Positions 51,216 through 60,243 of a DNA stretch of 64,000 bases are shown here, piece after piece (the first letter of the stretch is position 1; every line of letters begins with the position of its first letter). Under the pieces are notes generated by a model. The model searched no databases. It had not been told where the DNA came from and worked only from the letters and a program-made list of their open reading frames with translations. A program made the translations under genes and the position numbers. The DNA comes from Telluria beijingensis (GTDB taxonomy: Bacteria; Pseudomonadota; Gammaproteobacteria; Burkholderiales; Burkholderiaceae_D): the NCBI RefSeq assembly GCF_030770395.1, contig NZ_CP132480.1, forward strand, positions 726,821-790,820, read 5' to 3'.

Positions 51216-54041
51216 ATGTTCCACATTAAATCACTCGAACTGGTCCACTGGGATTACTGGCAGCGGATCAAGAACATCCCGCTGGACGCCAAGATCATCA
51301 CGATCGCCGGCCAGAACGGCTCGGGCAAGACCACGCTTCTCGACGCGATGCGCACCCTGTTCGGCCTCGATTGCTCGATGGGGCGCACCTACAAGCACTA
51401 TGCGCGCCACTCGGGCCAGCAAAGCGCCTGGCTGCGCGCCGTGGTCGACAACAAGCCGATCGGACGCCAGCTGTCGAACCGCCCGTTCCGCCATTCCGGC
51501 TTCTTCTCGGACGACGAAGTGACCCTGTTCTGCCAGGTGCAGAAGAACGGCGGCGACTGGAAGCGCCAGTACCTGATGCGACCCGGTAACGTCGAGATCG
51601 AGGAAGTGACCGAGGCCACCGACTGGCTGGGCGTCGAGAATTACAGGAAGAGACTGGCATCAGCGGGCCTGTCGCCGGCCATGTCGAAGGTGCTGGCGCT
51701 GGAGCAGGGCGAGACCGATAAACTGTGCGAATACGCGCCGCGCCAGTTGCTGGACCTGGTGTTCCAGGTCTTCGGCGACAAGGAAGTGCTGGACGCCTAC
51801 GACGAAGCCAAGCGTCACCAGCGCGATACCGAGGTCGAGCTGAAGCGCTTCGAGACCGAACTGGAGACCTCGCGCACCAACCTGGAGGGCCTGCGCCTGC
51901 GCGTGGCCAACCACCACCAATGGTCCGACCTGAACAAGGAAAAGCGCGCGCTGCAGGAAGAAGTGCTGCCGGCGCTGCAATACCATGAGGCGCGCGAAAA
52001 AGCCGCCAATAACAGCCGCATGCTGCGCGAGGCGAAGAAGCCGCTGGTGCAGGCCGACGGCCAGCTCGCCGAAAAGCGCAGCCAGTTGGCGGCACAGCAG
52101 CGCGCGCTGACCGAGGCGCAGAAGCAGGAAACCGAGCTGGAAGCCGAGGGCGGCACGCTGGCCAAGCGCCTGTCCGAAGTGAACACGCGCCTCAAACCCC
52201 TGGAAAGCCTGCTCGAGCAGCGCGACCGCCTGCAGAAGCTGTCGGCGGACGCCGGCGCCGACATCGCCGAGGTGGCGAAGCAGCTCGAAGAAAAAGAGGC
52301 CGAGCTGGCGCGCCAGAAGAGCGCGCGCGAGGCGGTATCGAACAAGATCGCCGGCGAGATGGCGACCATCTCCGCGCTGCAGGGCAAGACCTCGATGCCG
52401 GAGCCGGAAGCGCAGCGCCTGATGCGCCGCGCGCTGCGCGACGAAGGCATCGCCCACGCCATGCTGTCGGACATCGTCGAAGTGACCGATCCCAAGTGGC
52501 AGGGCGCGGTCGAGGGCGTGCTGGGCGGTTACGCCTCGGTGGTGCTGCTGGAGAACGCGAAGGATGCGCCCGCGGCCTACCGCCTGGCTGAGAAGGAACG
52601 CTATCGCCACTTCATCGTGCCGGATTGCGTCAATGCGCCGGTGGTGAAGGACGACAGCCTGCTCTCTGTTGTGCGGTTCTCCGGCAAGGCGCCGGGCTGG
52701 CTGATCGACCAGCTGGAGCGCATCGAGCGCGTCGACTCGGTCGACGAAGGTTTCAAGAGCCGTTCGGACGAGTGGATCACGCCGGACGCCTACCACCGCG
52801 AACGCCGCGGCGGCCGCTCGCTGTTCGTCGAGGCCTCGCGCTACCGTTTTGGTGCAGCGGGCAAGACCCAGCGCCTGGAAGCGATCCAGAAACTGATGCC
52901 GGCGCTGGAAAAGCGCGAAGACGAATTGACGCTGGCGATCTCGAAGCTGGCCGCCGAAGTGGGCGGCCTGAAGGCGCGCATCGCCGGCGTCGACGCCGCC
53001 AAGGAATTGTCGGCGCGCCAGGAGGAATTCGAGGAAGCGGTGCGCGCGATCACGCCGCTCAAGGCCGAGCGCCTGGAAGTCGGCGCGCGCCTGGGCGAGC
53101 TGCAGACCCTGAGCAAGAACGCCACCGTGAACCGCACCCGCGCCGACACCGTGTGGCAGAACGCGCGCATGGCCTTGTCGGAAGCCGAAGCCGGCATGCG
53201 CCTGAACCATCGCCGCCAGATCGAGCAGCGCAGCGAGCACGCCAAGGCGCTGCTGGACCTGCGCCGCGGCTGGCGTGCGGTGCCGGGCACGTGGAAGAAT
53301 CCCAACTGGCGCGGCGACCTGGTGGCCAAGCACCAGAACGCGCACCAGGTCAACCTGCGCCTCGGGTCGCTGGAACATTCGCTGGCGCGCGAGGACTGGG
53401 AACTGGATCCGACCGTCATCGACCAGTATGCGCGCCTGCATGAGCAACTCGAGGCCCGCCAGAGCGAGACCGAGGAGCGCCGCTACCAGAACAATCGCGC
53501 GATCGAGGCCACGGGTAACGCGCGCGGGGCCTATATCGAACGCCTGCGCTACACGATCAAGACCTATACCAAGAACATCCGCGAACTGGGTTCGCTGGCC
53601 GGCATCGACGTCCAGGCCGACCCGGTGCGGCTGGAGAACGACGACGTGCAACTGGCCCAGGCCGGCCTGCACGTGCGCTTCAAGTTCGACGGCAAGGACC
53701 AGATCGGGATGAACGACGGCGAAGCGTCGGGCGGCCAGCAGGTGATGAAGTCGCTGGTCTTGCTCATCGGCCTGTTGAAGTCGGAAGAAGGCTCGGGAGG
53801 CTTCGTGTTCATCGACGAACCGTTCGCGCACCTGGATATCAGGAATATCCAGCTGGTCGGCGAGTTCCTGAAGAACACCGACGCCCAGTACCTGATGACG
53901 ACGCCGCTGACGCACAATACCGACGTCTACGATCCTTCGGAACTGACGCTCATCACGAGCAAGAAGAAGAAGGACATGCAGTGGGCGCAGCCGATTTTCG
54001 TGCTGCAGCGCCGGAAAGAAGCCGAGAAGGCCGCGGCGTGA
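51216..54041 (+). CDS. mksB: MksB-like SMC condensin ATPase
   Basis: 941 residues in SMC order. The Walker A GQNGSGKTT (residues 32-40) is near the N-terminus, and long Glu/Gln/Lys-rich coiled coils lie at ~210-390 and ~560-800. A hinge-like globular part is at ~395-550. The ABC signature SGGQQ (838-842) and Walker B FVFIDEP (863-869) lie near the C-terminus. SMC-kleisin-KITE complexes extrude DNA loops; Mks relatives act in chromosome organisation or, with the nuclease MksG (Wadjet/Jet), in plasmid cutting. No MksG gene follows: a terminator comes 5 bases after the stop. Confidence 0.87.
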   Translation: MFHIKSLELVHWDYWQRIKNIPLDAKIITIAGQNGSGKTTLLDAMRTLFGLDCSMGRTYKHYARHSGQQSAWLRAVVDNKPIGRQLSNRPFRHSGFFSDDEVTLFCQVQKNGGDWKRQYLMRPGNVEIEEVTEATDWLGVENYRKRLASAGLSPAMSKVLALEQGETDKLCEYAPRQLLDLVFQVFGDKEVLDAYDEAKRHQRDTEVELKRFETELETSRTNLEGLRLRVANHHQWSDLNKEKRALQEEVLPALQYHEAREKAANNSRMLREAKKPLVQADGQLAEKRSQLAAQQRALTEAQKQETELEAEGGTLAKRLSEVNTRLKPLESLLEQRDRLQKLSADAGADIAEVAKQLEEKEAELARQKSAREAVSNKIAGEMATISALQGKTSMPEPEAQRLMRRALRDEGIAHAMLSDIVEVTDPKWQGAVEGVLGGYASVVLLENAKDAPAAYRLAEKERYRHFIVPDCVNAPVVKDDSLLSVVRFSGKAPGWLIDQLERIERVDSVDEGFKSRSDEWITPDAYHRERRGGRSLFVEASRYRFGAAGKTQRLEAIQKLMPALEKREDELTLAISKLAAEVGGLKARIAGVDAAKELSARQEEFEEAVRAITPLKAERLEVGARLGELQTLSKNATVNRTRADTVWQNARMALSEAEAGMRLNHRRQIEQRSEHAKALLDLRRGWRAVPGTWKNPNWRGDLVAKHQNAHQVNLRLGSLEHSLAREDWELDPTVIDQYARLHEQLEARQSETEERRYQNNRAIEATGNARGAYIERLRYTIKTYTKNIRELGSLAGIDVQADPVRLENDDVQLAQAGLHVRFKFDGKDQIGMNDGEASGGQQVMKSLVLLIGLLKSEEGSGGFVFIDEPFAHLDIRNIQLVGEFLKNTDAQYLMTTPLTHNTDVYDPSELTLITSKKKKDMQWAQPIFVLQRRKEAEKAAA

Positions 54042-54045
54042 TGAC

Positions 54046-54079
54046 AAGGGATCCGGCAGCGTGCGGGTCCCTTTTTTTT
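54046..54079 (+). terminator. Strong Rho-independent terminator closing the mks operon
   Basis: AAGGGATCC (54046-54054) pairs with GGGTCCCTT (54065-54073) over nine base pairs including one G-T pair, followed by a run of eight T (54072-54079). Confidence 0.93.
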
Positions 54080-54090
54080 ACCCATTCGGC

Positions 54091-55224
54091 ATGAGGTTGC
54101 CCGCTCCGATCGCGCTTTCCTGGCGCACGTTCTGGACCCTGCGCAAGCGCCATGACGGTCCGGGCTGGGCGCGCCTGCTGATCGCGAGCGGCCTGGCCAT
54201 GCTGGCATGGGCTGGCCTGTGCCTGCTCGGACTGGCCGGCCTGCTGTCGGTCGACACCAGCGACCCCGCCTTCGTGCAGCGCCTGCTGGCCGGCGTGTTC
54301 CTGCTGTTCCAGGCCATCGCCCTGACCATGCTGGCGCTGGTGCGCGCGGCCGAATGGCTGCTGCCCGCCGGGCGGCTGGCGGCACTGTCGCCGGTGCGCA
54401 ACTGGCGCTCGGCGCTCTGGGTGAGCGGCCTGCTGGTGATCGGCATCATGGCCGGCAACGTGGTGGGCAGCGGCTTGCTGGCGCTGCTCTATCCGGACAG
54501 CGAACTGTTCGCGTCGTCGGCGCTGCGGCGCCAGATCCGCTTCCTGCAGTTCCTGCCCTTCCTGGCGCTGGCGCACGGCATCTTCTGGCGCCTGCGGCTG
54601 CAACGCTACGCTCTTCAGGCACAGGCGGCCGAGGCACAATTGCGGCTGTTGCATGCGCAGATCGAGCCGCACTTCCTGTTCAACACCCTGGCGACCATCG
54701 AGACGCTGCTCGACGCGGAACCAGCCCGCGGACGCATGATGCTCGAAGCATTCTCCGACCACCTGCGTTCGAGCCTGGCCCAGCTGCGCGGGCCTGAGAC
54801 GACGCTGGGCGCCGAACTCGAGATGGTTGGCAACTACCTGCGCCTGTTGCAGATCCGGATGGGCAGGCGGCTCGTATTCTCGATCGACGCCAGCCCTGAA
54901 GCGCGCGCTGCGCTGTTGCCGCCACTACTGCTGCAGCCCCTGGTCGAGAACGCGATCCGGCATGGGCTGGAACCGAACATCGACGGCGGCGCCGTGCGCA
55001 TTCATGCCTGCGTGGGGCAGGGCAGGCTGGCGATCCGGGTCGATGACGATGGCCTGGGCCTGCAGGCGCCGCGGCGCGCGCCGCAGCCGGGCGCCGGCAT
55101 GGCGCTGGAGAACATTCGTGCGCGCCTGCGCCACCGCTATGGGCCGCAGGCGAGCCTGGTGCTTGCCGCTGGCGCCGAGGGCGCCAGCGCGACGCTCGAC
55201 CTGCCGTATCATTGCACCCCATGA
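54091..55224 (+). CDS. LytS-type sensor histidine kinase
   Basis: About 377 residues from ATG 54091 (an earlier GTG lies inside the terminator). Four membrane helices (~28-52, 66-88, 108-133, 150-168) are followed by a His_kinase domain (PF06580) with H194 in IEPHFLFNTLATIETLLD and an HATPase domain (LLQPLVENAIRHGLEPN, DDDGLG, GMALENIRARL). The sensor is the membrane domain itself. It overlaps the LytTR regulator gene by ATGA. Confidence 0.92.
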   Translation: MRLPAPIALSWRTFWTLRKRHDGPGWARLLIASGLAMLAWAGLCLLGLAGLLSVDTSDPAFVQRLLAGVFLLFQAIALTMLALVRAAEWLLPAGRLAALSPVRNWRSALWVSGLLVIGIMAGNVVGSGLLALLYPDSELFASSALRRQIRFLQFLPFLALAHGIFWRLRLQRYALQAQAAEAQLRLLHAQIEPHFLFNTLATIETLLDAEPARGRMMLEAFSDHLRSSLAQLRGPETTLGAELEMVGNYLRLLQIRMGRRLVFSIDASPEARAALLPPLLLQPLVENAIRHGLEPNIDGGAVRIHACVGQGRLAIRVDDDGLGLQAPRRAPQPGAGMALENIRARLRHRYGPQASLVLAAGAEGASATLDLPYHCTP

Positions 55225-55991
55225 CCAGCGCCATCATCGCCGACGACGAACCGCATCTCGCACGCCACCTCGAGGGACGGCTGCGGCAATCGTGGCCGGA
55301 GCTCGACATCGTCCACGTCGCGGACAACGGCGTCGACGCCGCCAGTGCCATCGCCCGGCTGGAGCCGGACCTGGCTTTCCTTGACATCCAGATGCCCGGC
55401 CTGAGCGGGCTCGAGGTGGCGCAGGGAATCGAGGGGAATACCCGGGTGATCTTCGTGACCGCCCACGACGAATTCGCCCTGCAGGCGTTCGAGCATGCGG
55501 CGCTCGACTACCTGCTCAAGCCACTGCGTACCGAGCGCTTGCAGCGTACCATCGAACGGATACGGCAGGCCCTGGCCGCGCCGCCGGCCGTGGATGGCGC
55601 CGCGATCAATGCCGGCCTGACCCAGGCGCTACGGCAGTTGATGCGCCAGTCGACGCCCGGCGCCAGGCCACTGCGCTATGTGCGCGCCGCCGGGGGCGGG
55701 GCGGTCCATCACGTGGCGGTGGAGGAGGTGCTGTTCTTCCAGGCCGACGACAAGTACACGGTGGTGCGCACGGCCACCGCCGAATACCTGATCCGCCTCC
55801 CGATCGCCGACCTGGCGGCGCAACTCGACCCGGACCATTTCTGGCAGGTGCACCGCGCGACGATCGTCAACCTGGCCCATCTTGCCAGTACCCGGCGCGA
55901 TGAGGCGAGCCGCCTGTTCCTGCGCCTGCGCGGCTATCCGGTCGAGCTGCCGGTGAGCCGCGCCTACGTGTCCCTGTTCCAGGCGATGTAG
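55221..55991 (+). CDS. LytTR-family response regulator
   Basis: 256 residues: receiver with acidic pair D8/D9 (IIADDEPHL) and phospho-acceptor D55 (LAFLDIQMPG), switch lysine in YLLKPLRTERL, then a LytTR DNA-binding domain (~155-250: FFQADDKYTVVRT, FWQVHRATIVNL). It is translated from the overlapping ATG at the end of the LytS-type kinase. Pairs of this sort usually control neighbouring or envelope genes; the downstream SUMF1-fold gene is a candidate. Confidence 0.92.
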   Translation: MTSAIIADDEPHLARHLEGRLRQSWPELDIVHVADNGVDAASAIARLEPDLAFLDIQMPGLSGLEVAQGIEGNTRVIFVTAHDEFALQAFEHAALDYLLKPLRTERLQRTIERIRQALAAPPAVDGAAINAGLTQALRQLMRQSTPGARPLRYVRAAGGGAVHHVAVEEVLFFQADDKYTVVRTATAEYLIRLPIADLAAQLDPDHFWQVHRATIVNLAHLASTRRDEASRLFLRLRGYPVELPVSRAYVSLFQAM

Positions 55992-56095
55992 GCCCGCTCG
56001 CCATTCGTCGGCGCCATTGTCGATTCGTCGCAGCGGCGCTGCGACCCGCCCCTCGCACTGTCAAGCTGGCCTCATTGACAACCGAGGAGCCCCCC

Positions 56096-57094
56096 ATGAA
56101 GACCCTGTTCGTTTCGCTGTCCCTGATGTCGGCCCTGGCCCACGCCGCCGACGCACCCCATGTGCCGCCGATGGCCACCATCCCGGCCGGCCAGTTCACC
56201 ATGGGCAGCATGGCGCCCATGATCGGCGATGGCAGCAGCAATCCTTCCGAACAGCCGCCGCATCCGGTACGCATCGCATCCTTTCGCATGGCCCAGTACG
56301 AAACGACGGTCGGCCAGTTCCGTGCGTTCGTCGACGCGACGGGGCACAAGACCCAGGACCAGTGCTGGCAGTTCGACCGCGCCGACATGGCGGCCCTGAA
56401 GGACGTCAAATGGAACACCCCGGCCCACGCCCCGAGCGAGTTCCACCCGGTCATGTGCGTTACCTGGGAAGACGCGAACGCCTACACGGCGTGGCTGTCG
56501 GCGCAAACCGGCAGGCGCTTCAGGTTGCCGAGCGAGGCGGAATGGGAATATGCGGCGCGCGCCGGCACTACCACCAGTTATCCGTCGGGCGACGACGCCG
56601 ATGGGCTGTGCAGATATGCCAATATGAAGGACCGCCGCTTCAAGGCCGCGCTCAAGCGCGACCACGGCCTCGACATGCTGGCCACCGATTGCGACGATGG
56701 CGCCGGGTACACCACCGTGGTGGGCATGTATCCGGCCAATGGCTTCGGGTTGTACGACATGATCGGCAACGTGGCGGAATGGGTGGCCGATTGCCAGCAT
56801 CCCGATTACCGCGGCGCGCCGGCCGATGGCGCCGCATGGCGCGACGCCTGTGACCAGGAAGGCGATTTCTTCATCACCCGCGGCGGCAGCTACTCGGCGC
56901 CCCGATCGGTGTTGCGCAGCGCCGCCCGTGGGCATGGCGGGCGGACCAATGCCAGCAGCCTTGGCGAAGGATTCCGCATCGCCGAGGACATCGGCGCCTG
57001 CGAGGGGCAGTGCGCGGCGGGCGACGCGGGTTTCAGCGCGGGGTTGATCGCGGCGCAGCAGGCCGAGCGTGAGCGCCGCGCCCGGGCTCCCTGA
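56096..57094 (+). CDS. SUMF1/FGE-fold exported protein lacking catalytic cysteines
   Basis: About 332 residues. ATG 56096 has a GAGGAG site and a Sec signal peptide (MKTLFVSLSLMSALAHA). The body is the formylglycine-generating-enzyme fold (PF03781): PAGQFTMGS, RIASFRMAQYETTVGQF, WEDANAYTAWLS, RLPSEAEWEYAAR, NGFGLYDMIGNVAEWVADC and RGGSYSAPRSVLRSAARG. True FGEs have two Cys in the last block (type R-G-G-S-x-x-C-x4-C-x-R); here the positions are Ala/Pro/Ser/Val. So copper-dependent Cys-to-formylglycine oxidation is unlikely. No sulfatase is nearby. Role unknown, perhaps a binding protein. Confidence 0.88.
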   Translation: MKTLFVSLSLMSALAHAADAPHVPPMATIPAGQFTMGSMAPMIGDGSSNPSEQPPHPVRIASFRMAQYETTVGQFRAFVDATGHKTQDQCWQFDRADMAALKDVKWNTPAHAPSEFHPVMCVTWEDANAYTAWLSAQTGRRFRLPSEAEWEYAARAGTTTSYPSGDDADGLCRYANMKDRRFKAALKRDHGLDMLATDCDDGAGYTTVVGMYPANGFGLYDMIGNVAEWVADCQHPDYRGAPADGAAWRDACDQEGDFFITRGGSYSAPRSVLRSAARGHGGRTNASSLGEGFRIAEDIGACEGQCAAGDAGFSAGLIAAQQAERERRARAP

Positions 57095-57613
57095 TCAGGC
57101 CTGGTCGATCGCCTTGCGCACCCGGCGCCGCCAGCGCAGCAGGTTCGCCGAATACCAGCCGAAGTAGCCGGCCGTGAGCCCCACGCACAGCATGGTCAGC
57201 GGGCTGTCGGTCAGCCGCGGCGTGACGATGCCCTTGCCCTGGTTGGCATACACCTCGATGCCGATGTACAGCAGGCGCGCCACCAGGATCATGGCCATCA
57301 CCAGGCCCAGGCGCATGTTCGGCGTGAAGAAGTAGCCCTGCGGCGTTTCCTCGAAGCGGGTCAGTTTCAGGCCCCAGACGGCATAGCCGATGCCGCCGCC
57401 GGCGCCGACCAGCAGCGCCGCCAGGTTGTAGGGCGTGTCGAACAGCTGCGCCAGCGGCACCAGGATCATGGCGCCGAAGACCAGCACGCCGGTATAGTGG
57501 CGCGACACGATCGAGCGCTGGCGCTGCATCTGCTTCTTGATGCGGCTGTAGATGCGCCACACCAGCAGCGGGGTCAGGACGAGCAGGGCCAGGGTGGTGA
57601 TCGACAATTCCAT
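57095..57613 (-). CDS. DUF1453/CcdC-like membrane protein
   Basis: About 172 residues from ATG 57613 (MELSITTLALLVL); 57649 is another possible start. Four or five membrane helices (~5-20, 45-62, 66-82, 100-120, 135-155) with a conserved-looking cytoplasmic patch RFEETPQGYFFTPNMRLGL resemble DUF1453/CcdC-type proteins. No function is assigned. Its stop abuts the SUMF1-fold gene stop in a convergent arrangement. Confidence 0.7.
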   Translation of the reverse strand: MELSITTLALLVLTPLLVWRIYSRIKKQMQRQRSIVSRHYTGVLVFGAMILVPLAQLFDTPYNLAALLVGAGGGIGYAVWGLKLTRFEETPQGYFFTPNMRLGLVMAMILVARLLYIGIEVYANQGKGIVTPRLTDSPLTMLCVGLTAGYFGWYSANLLRWRRRVRKAIDQA

Positions 57614-57732
57614 ATGCGGCAAGAAGGCTGTGTTCAGGAAAAACCGCATTGTAGCCCACCGCCGCCGCGCGCCGCGCCGCCGGGCTGCATGCTAAGGTAG
57701 CTCGAATCGCATTCCTGCAAGGAGACCGCATC

Positions 57733-57912
57733 ATGTACGCTCATCCAGCGCACCCGGCGCCGCCGCGCGCGTCCGTTCACGCCCACCGCGCCCCCGATCC
57801 GGCGCCGATCGAAGAACCGGCCCCGGAGCCGTTCGACACGCCACATCCGCACCACCAGCCGGTGCACCTGCCGCACGACGAGGAACCGGTGCCCGATCCC
57901 AAGCCGAGCTGA
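57733..57912 (+). CDS. Small Pro/His-rich protein (59 aa)
   Basis: ATG 57733 is preceded by a strong AAGGAGA site (57719-57725) at ideal spacing, and the frame runs 59 residues to TGA 57910-57912. The product is about one-quarter proline, with many His and acidic residues (APPRASVHAHRAPDPAP, EEPAPEPFDTPHPHH, HLPHDEEPVPDP). It has no signal peptide or membrane segment and is probably disordered. The His/Asp/Glu clusters could bind divalent metals. GC-rich DNA yields chance Pro-rich frames, so the ribosome site is the main support. Confidence 0.55.
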   Translation: MYAHPAHPAPPRASVHAHRAPDPAPIEEPAPEPFDTPHPHHQPVHLPHDEEPVPDPKPS

Positions 57913-57981
57913 GAGGGCTCCCGGCACGTCCGGGATGAGCGTGCTACCATGAAACTCAGTTGCACTCTCATCCCGACGTAC

Positions 57982-58680
57982 ATGAAACACCGACTCTTCC
58001 TGTTCGACCTCGACGACACCCTGCTCGATTTCCGCGCTTCCGAACAGCGCTCCTTCATGCGCACCATGGATCAACTCGATGTGCGCGAGAACGTCGCCGA
58101 CCTGTTCAACCAGTACCAGCTGACCAATCTCGCCCTGTGGCGCCGCTTCGAGCAGGGCGCCGTCACCAAGGACTTCCTCAAGGTCGAGCGCTTCCGCAAG
58201 ACCTTCGCGGATAACGGCATCGAGATCGATCCGCACCGCGCCAGCGAGCTGTATCTCGAATCGCTGGCCGATACCGTGGTGCTGGTCGACGGCGCCGCCC
58301 AGCTGTGCGAAACCCTGGCCGGCATCGGCGAAGTGGGCATCATCACCAACGGCGCCCACCAGATCCAGCACCGGCGCATCGCCAGTTCGGGACTGGCCGG
58401 GCACCTGTCCTTCGTCGCCACCTCGGAAGCCTGCGGCTTCGCCAAGCCTGACAGCCGCTTCTTCGACTTCACCAGCAAGATGGCGCGCAGCTTCGCGAAG
58501 CACGAGACCGTGATCGTCGGCGACCGCCTGGACGCCGACATCCTCGGCGCCAACCGCTTCGGCATCGAGAGCTGCTGGTTCAATCCCGGCCGCCTGGCCA
58601 ACGACTCGCAGGCGATCCCCAGCTGCGAGGTCGCCAGCCTGCACGATATCGTCGCCTCACTGCGCGGCCTGGCCGCCTGA
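57982..58680 (+). CDS. yjjG: HAD-family pyrimidine 5'-nucleotidase YjjG
   Basis: 232 residues from ATG 57982, where the protein begins with HAD motif I (FLFDLDDTLLDF, catalytic D13/D15 region). Motif II is GIITNGA, motif III the Lys in FAKPDSRFF, and motif IV VIVGDRLDADILGANRFGI. The cap domain is of the YjjG type. The E. coli enzyme dephosphorylates non-canonical and pyrimidine nucleotides, a house-cleaning role. The 3' end overlaps the diguanylate cyclase gene by 24 bases in a convergent arrangement. Confidence 0.88.
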   Translation: MKHRLFLFDLDDTLLDFRASEQRSFMRTMDQLDVRENVADLFNQYQLTNLALWRRFEQGAVTKDFLKVERFRKTFADNGIEIDPHRASELYLESLADTVVLVDGAAQLCETLAGIGEVGIITNGAHQIQHRRIASSGLAGHLSFVATSEACGFAKPDSRFFDFTSKMARSFAKHETVIVGDRLDADILGANRFGIESCWFNPGRLANDSQAIPSCEVASLHDIVASLRGLAA

Positions 58681-60243
58681 CGCCACCTTCTCCGGCGCGC
58701 AGCCGTCGCCGCAGACGCGGTTGCGGCCGAGGTGCTTGGCCAGGTACAGCTGGCGGTCGGCGCGGGCGACCAGCTCGCCGGCGTCCATCGGAGGAACGAG
58801 GGCGGCCACGCCGAGGCTGGCGCTGACGATGCCGGTTGAGGTGTCCTGGTGCGGCATGCACAGCGCCAGGATCTCGCCGCGGATGCGCTCCGCGACCGCC
58901 GTCGCGCCGGCCAGGTCGGTGTGCGGCAGGACGATCGCGAATTCTTCTCCGCCATAGCGCGCCGCCAGGTCGCCGTTGCGGTTGACCTGCCGCGCCAGCA
59001 GGCTGCCCACCTGCTGCAGGCAGGCGTCTCCGGCCGGATGGCCGTAGCGGTCGTTGAACTTCTTGAAGTGGTCGACGTCCAGCAGGATCAAGGCCAGCGG
59101 GGTGTTGCCGCGCAGGGCGCGCGCCAGTTCGTGCGCCAGCACGTCGTCGAAGCGGCGCCGGTTGGCCAGCCCGGTCAGGGTGTCGGAATGGGCCAGCTCC
59201 TGCAGGCCGAGATTGTCGCGCCGCAGGTCGTGCGAATAGGCGCGCAGCTTCTGGTCGAGCCGGTCGCGGATGATGAATTGCCGGATCAGCTTGCGGGCGA
59301 AGAAGGCGAACAGGGCGCTGATGGCCACGACCGCCCCTCCGATCAGCAGGCTGAAGCGCTTCCAGGGAGCGAGCAGCTCGTCCTTGGTCTGGCCCACGGC
59401 GATCACGAAGGCGAAGTCGTCGATGCGCCGGTAACTGTACAGGCGTTCGATATTGTCGATCTTGCCGACCATGAATTCCGACCCGGAAGGGTGCTTGCGG
59501 ATCGCCTGGAACACGGAACCGCTCGACAGGTTGGTGCCGATCAGCTTGTCATCGAAAGGGCGGCGGTAGACCACGGTGCCGTCGTCCAGGGCCAGCAGGA
59601 CCGTGCCGGTCCGGCCGACATCGAGCTCCTCGTAGATGCGTTCGAAAAAATTCACCTTCAACGTCACCAGCGCCACGCCGGCGAAGCTGCCGTCGGGATG
59701 GTCGAGGCGGCGCGAGATCGGCAGGATCCAGACGCCGGTCGAGCGGCTGCGGACCGGGTGGCCGACGTAGATGCCGCGGCCGGGATGGTTGCGGTGGTAC
59801 TGGAAGTAGGCGCGGTCCGAGTTATTGCCTTGCGGGGTGCCGATGAGCGAGGTCGCCAGCCAGCGGCCGTCGGCCGCATACACGAAGATGCCGTGCAGCT
59901 CGGGCGTCGTTTCGGTCAGCACCACCAGGTGCGCCCGCAGCCGCTCGAGGGCCTCGTCGCCGATGCCGTCGTGCTCCACCCGCTCGACCACGTTGGCCAG
60001 CGCCATCGTGGTCGCCTTCATCGCCGTCTCGACCTGGACCCCCACCATGCGCGCCACGTTCGTGGTCGCCACCTCGGTCTGCTCGATCTGCGTTTGCCGC
60101 GACGACCATACCAGCCAGGCGGCAAAGGCGACCAGCAGCAGGCAGCCCAGCGTGGTGGCCAGCACCACGAGGCGCACGACCGGGCGCCGCTTGCCGCTCA
60201 GGCGGTCGACGTGGCTGTCCAGGCTGTCGGTGGATGAATTCAA
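58657..60243 (-). CDS. Membrane diguanylate cyclase with dCache sensor
   Basis: 528 residues: membrane helix ~24-47 (LVVLATTLGCLLLVAFAAWLV), periplasmic double-Cache domain (~50-300: YFQYHRNHPGRGIYVGHPV, GVWILPISRRL), second helix (~305-325, LLIGGAVVAISALFAFF), and GGDEF domain. The active motif GGEEF is at 431-435, and the inhibitory-site pattern R-x-x-D (RNGD, 422-425) is five residues before it, so both catalysis and c-di-GMP feedback are expected. Cache domains bind small organic ligands such as amino acids or carboxylates. Confidence 0.93.
   Translation of the reverse strand: MNSSTDSLDSHVDRLSGKRRPVVRLVVLATTLGCLLLVAFAAWLVWSSRQTQIEQTEVATTNVARMVGVQVETAMKATTMALANVVERVEHDGIGDEALERLRAHLVVLTETTPELHGIFVYAADGRWLATSLIGTPQGNNSDRAYFQYHRNHPGRGIYVGHPVRSRSTGVWILPISRRLDHPDGSFAGVALVTLKVNFFERIYEELDVGRTGTVLLALDDGTVVYRRPFDDKLIGTNLSSGSVFQAIRKHPSGSEFMVGKIDNIERLYSYRRIDDFAFVIAVGQTKDELLAPWKRFSLLIGGAVVAISALFAFFARKLIRQFIIRDRLDQKLRAYSHDLRRDNLGLQELAHSDTLTGLANRRRFDDVLAHELARALRGNTPLALILLDVDHFKKFNDRYGHPAGDACLQQVGSLLARQVNRNGDLAARYGGEEFAIVLPHTDLAGATAVAERIRGEILALCMPHQDTSTGIVSASLGVAALVPPMDAGELVARADRQLYLAKHLGRNRVCGDGCAPEKVASGGQAAQ

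Noticed and set aside
49113..54041. A complete Wadjet/JetABCD plasmid-defence system.
   Set aside because: The nuclease gene (mksG/jetD) is missing and a terminator follows mksB immediately, so only the condensin part is supported.
56096..57094. A true formylglycine-generating enzyme for sulfatases.
   Set aside because: The two catalytic cysteines are absent and no sulfatase gene is in the window.
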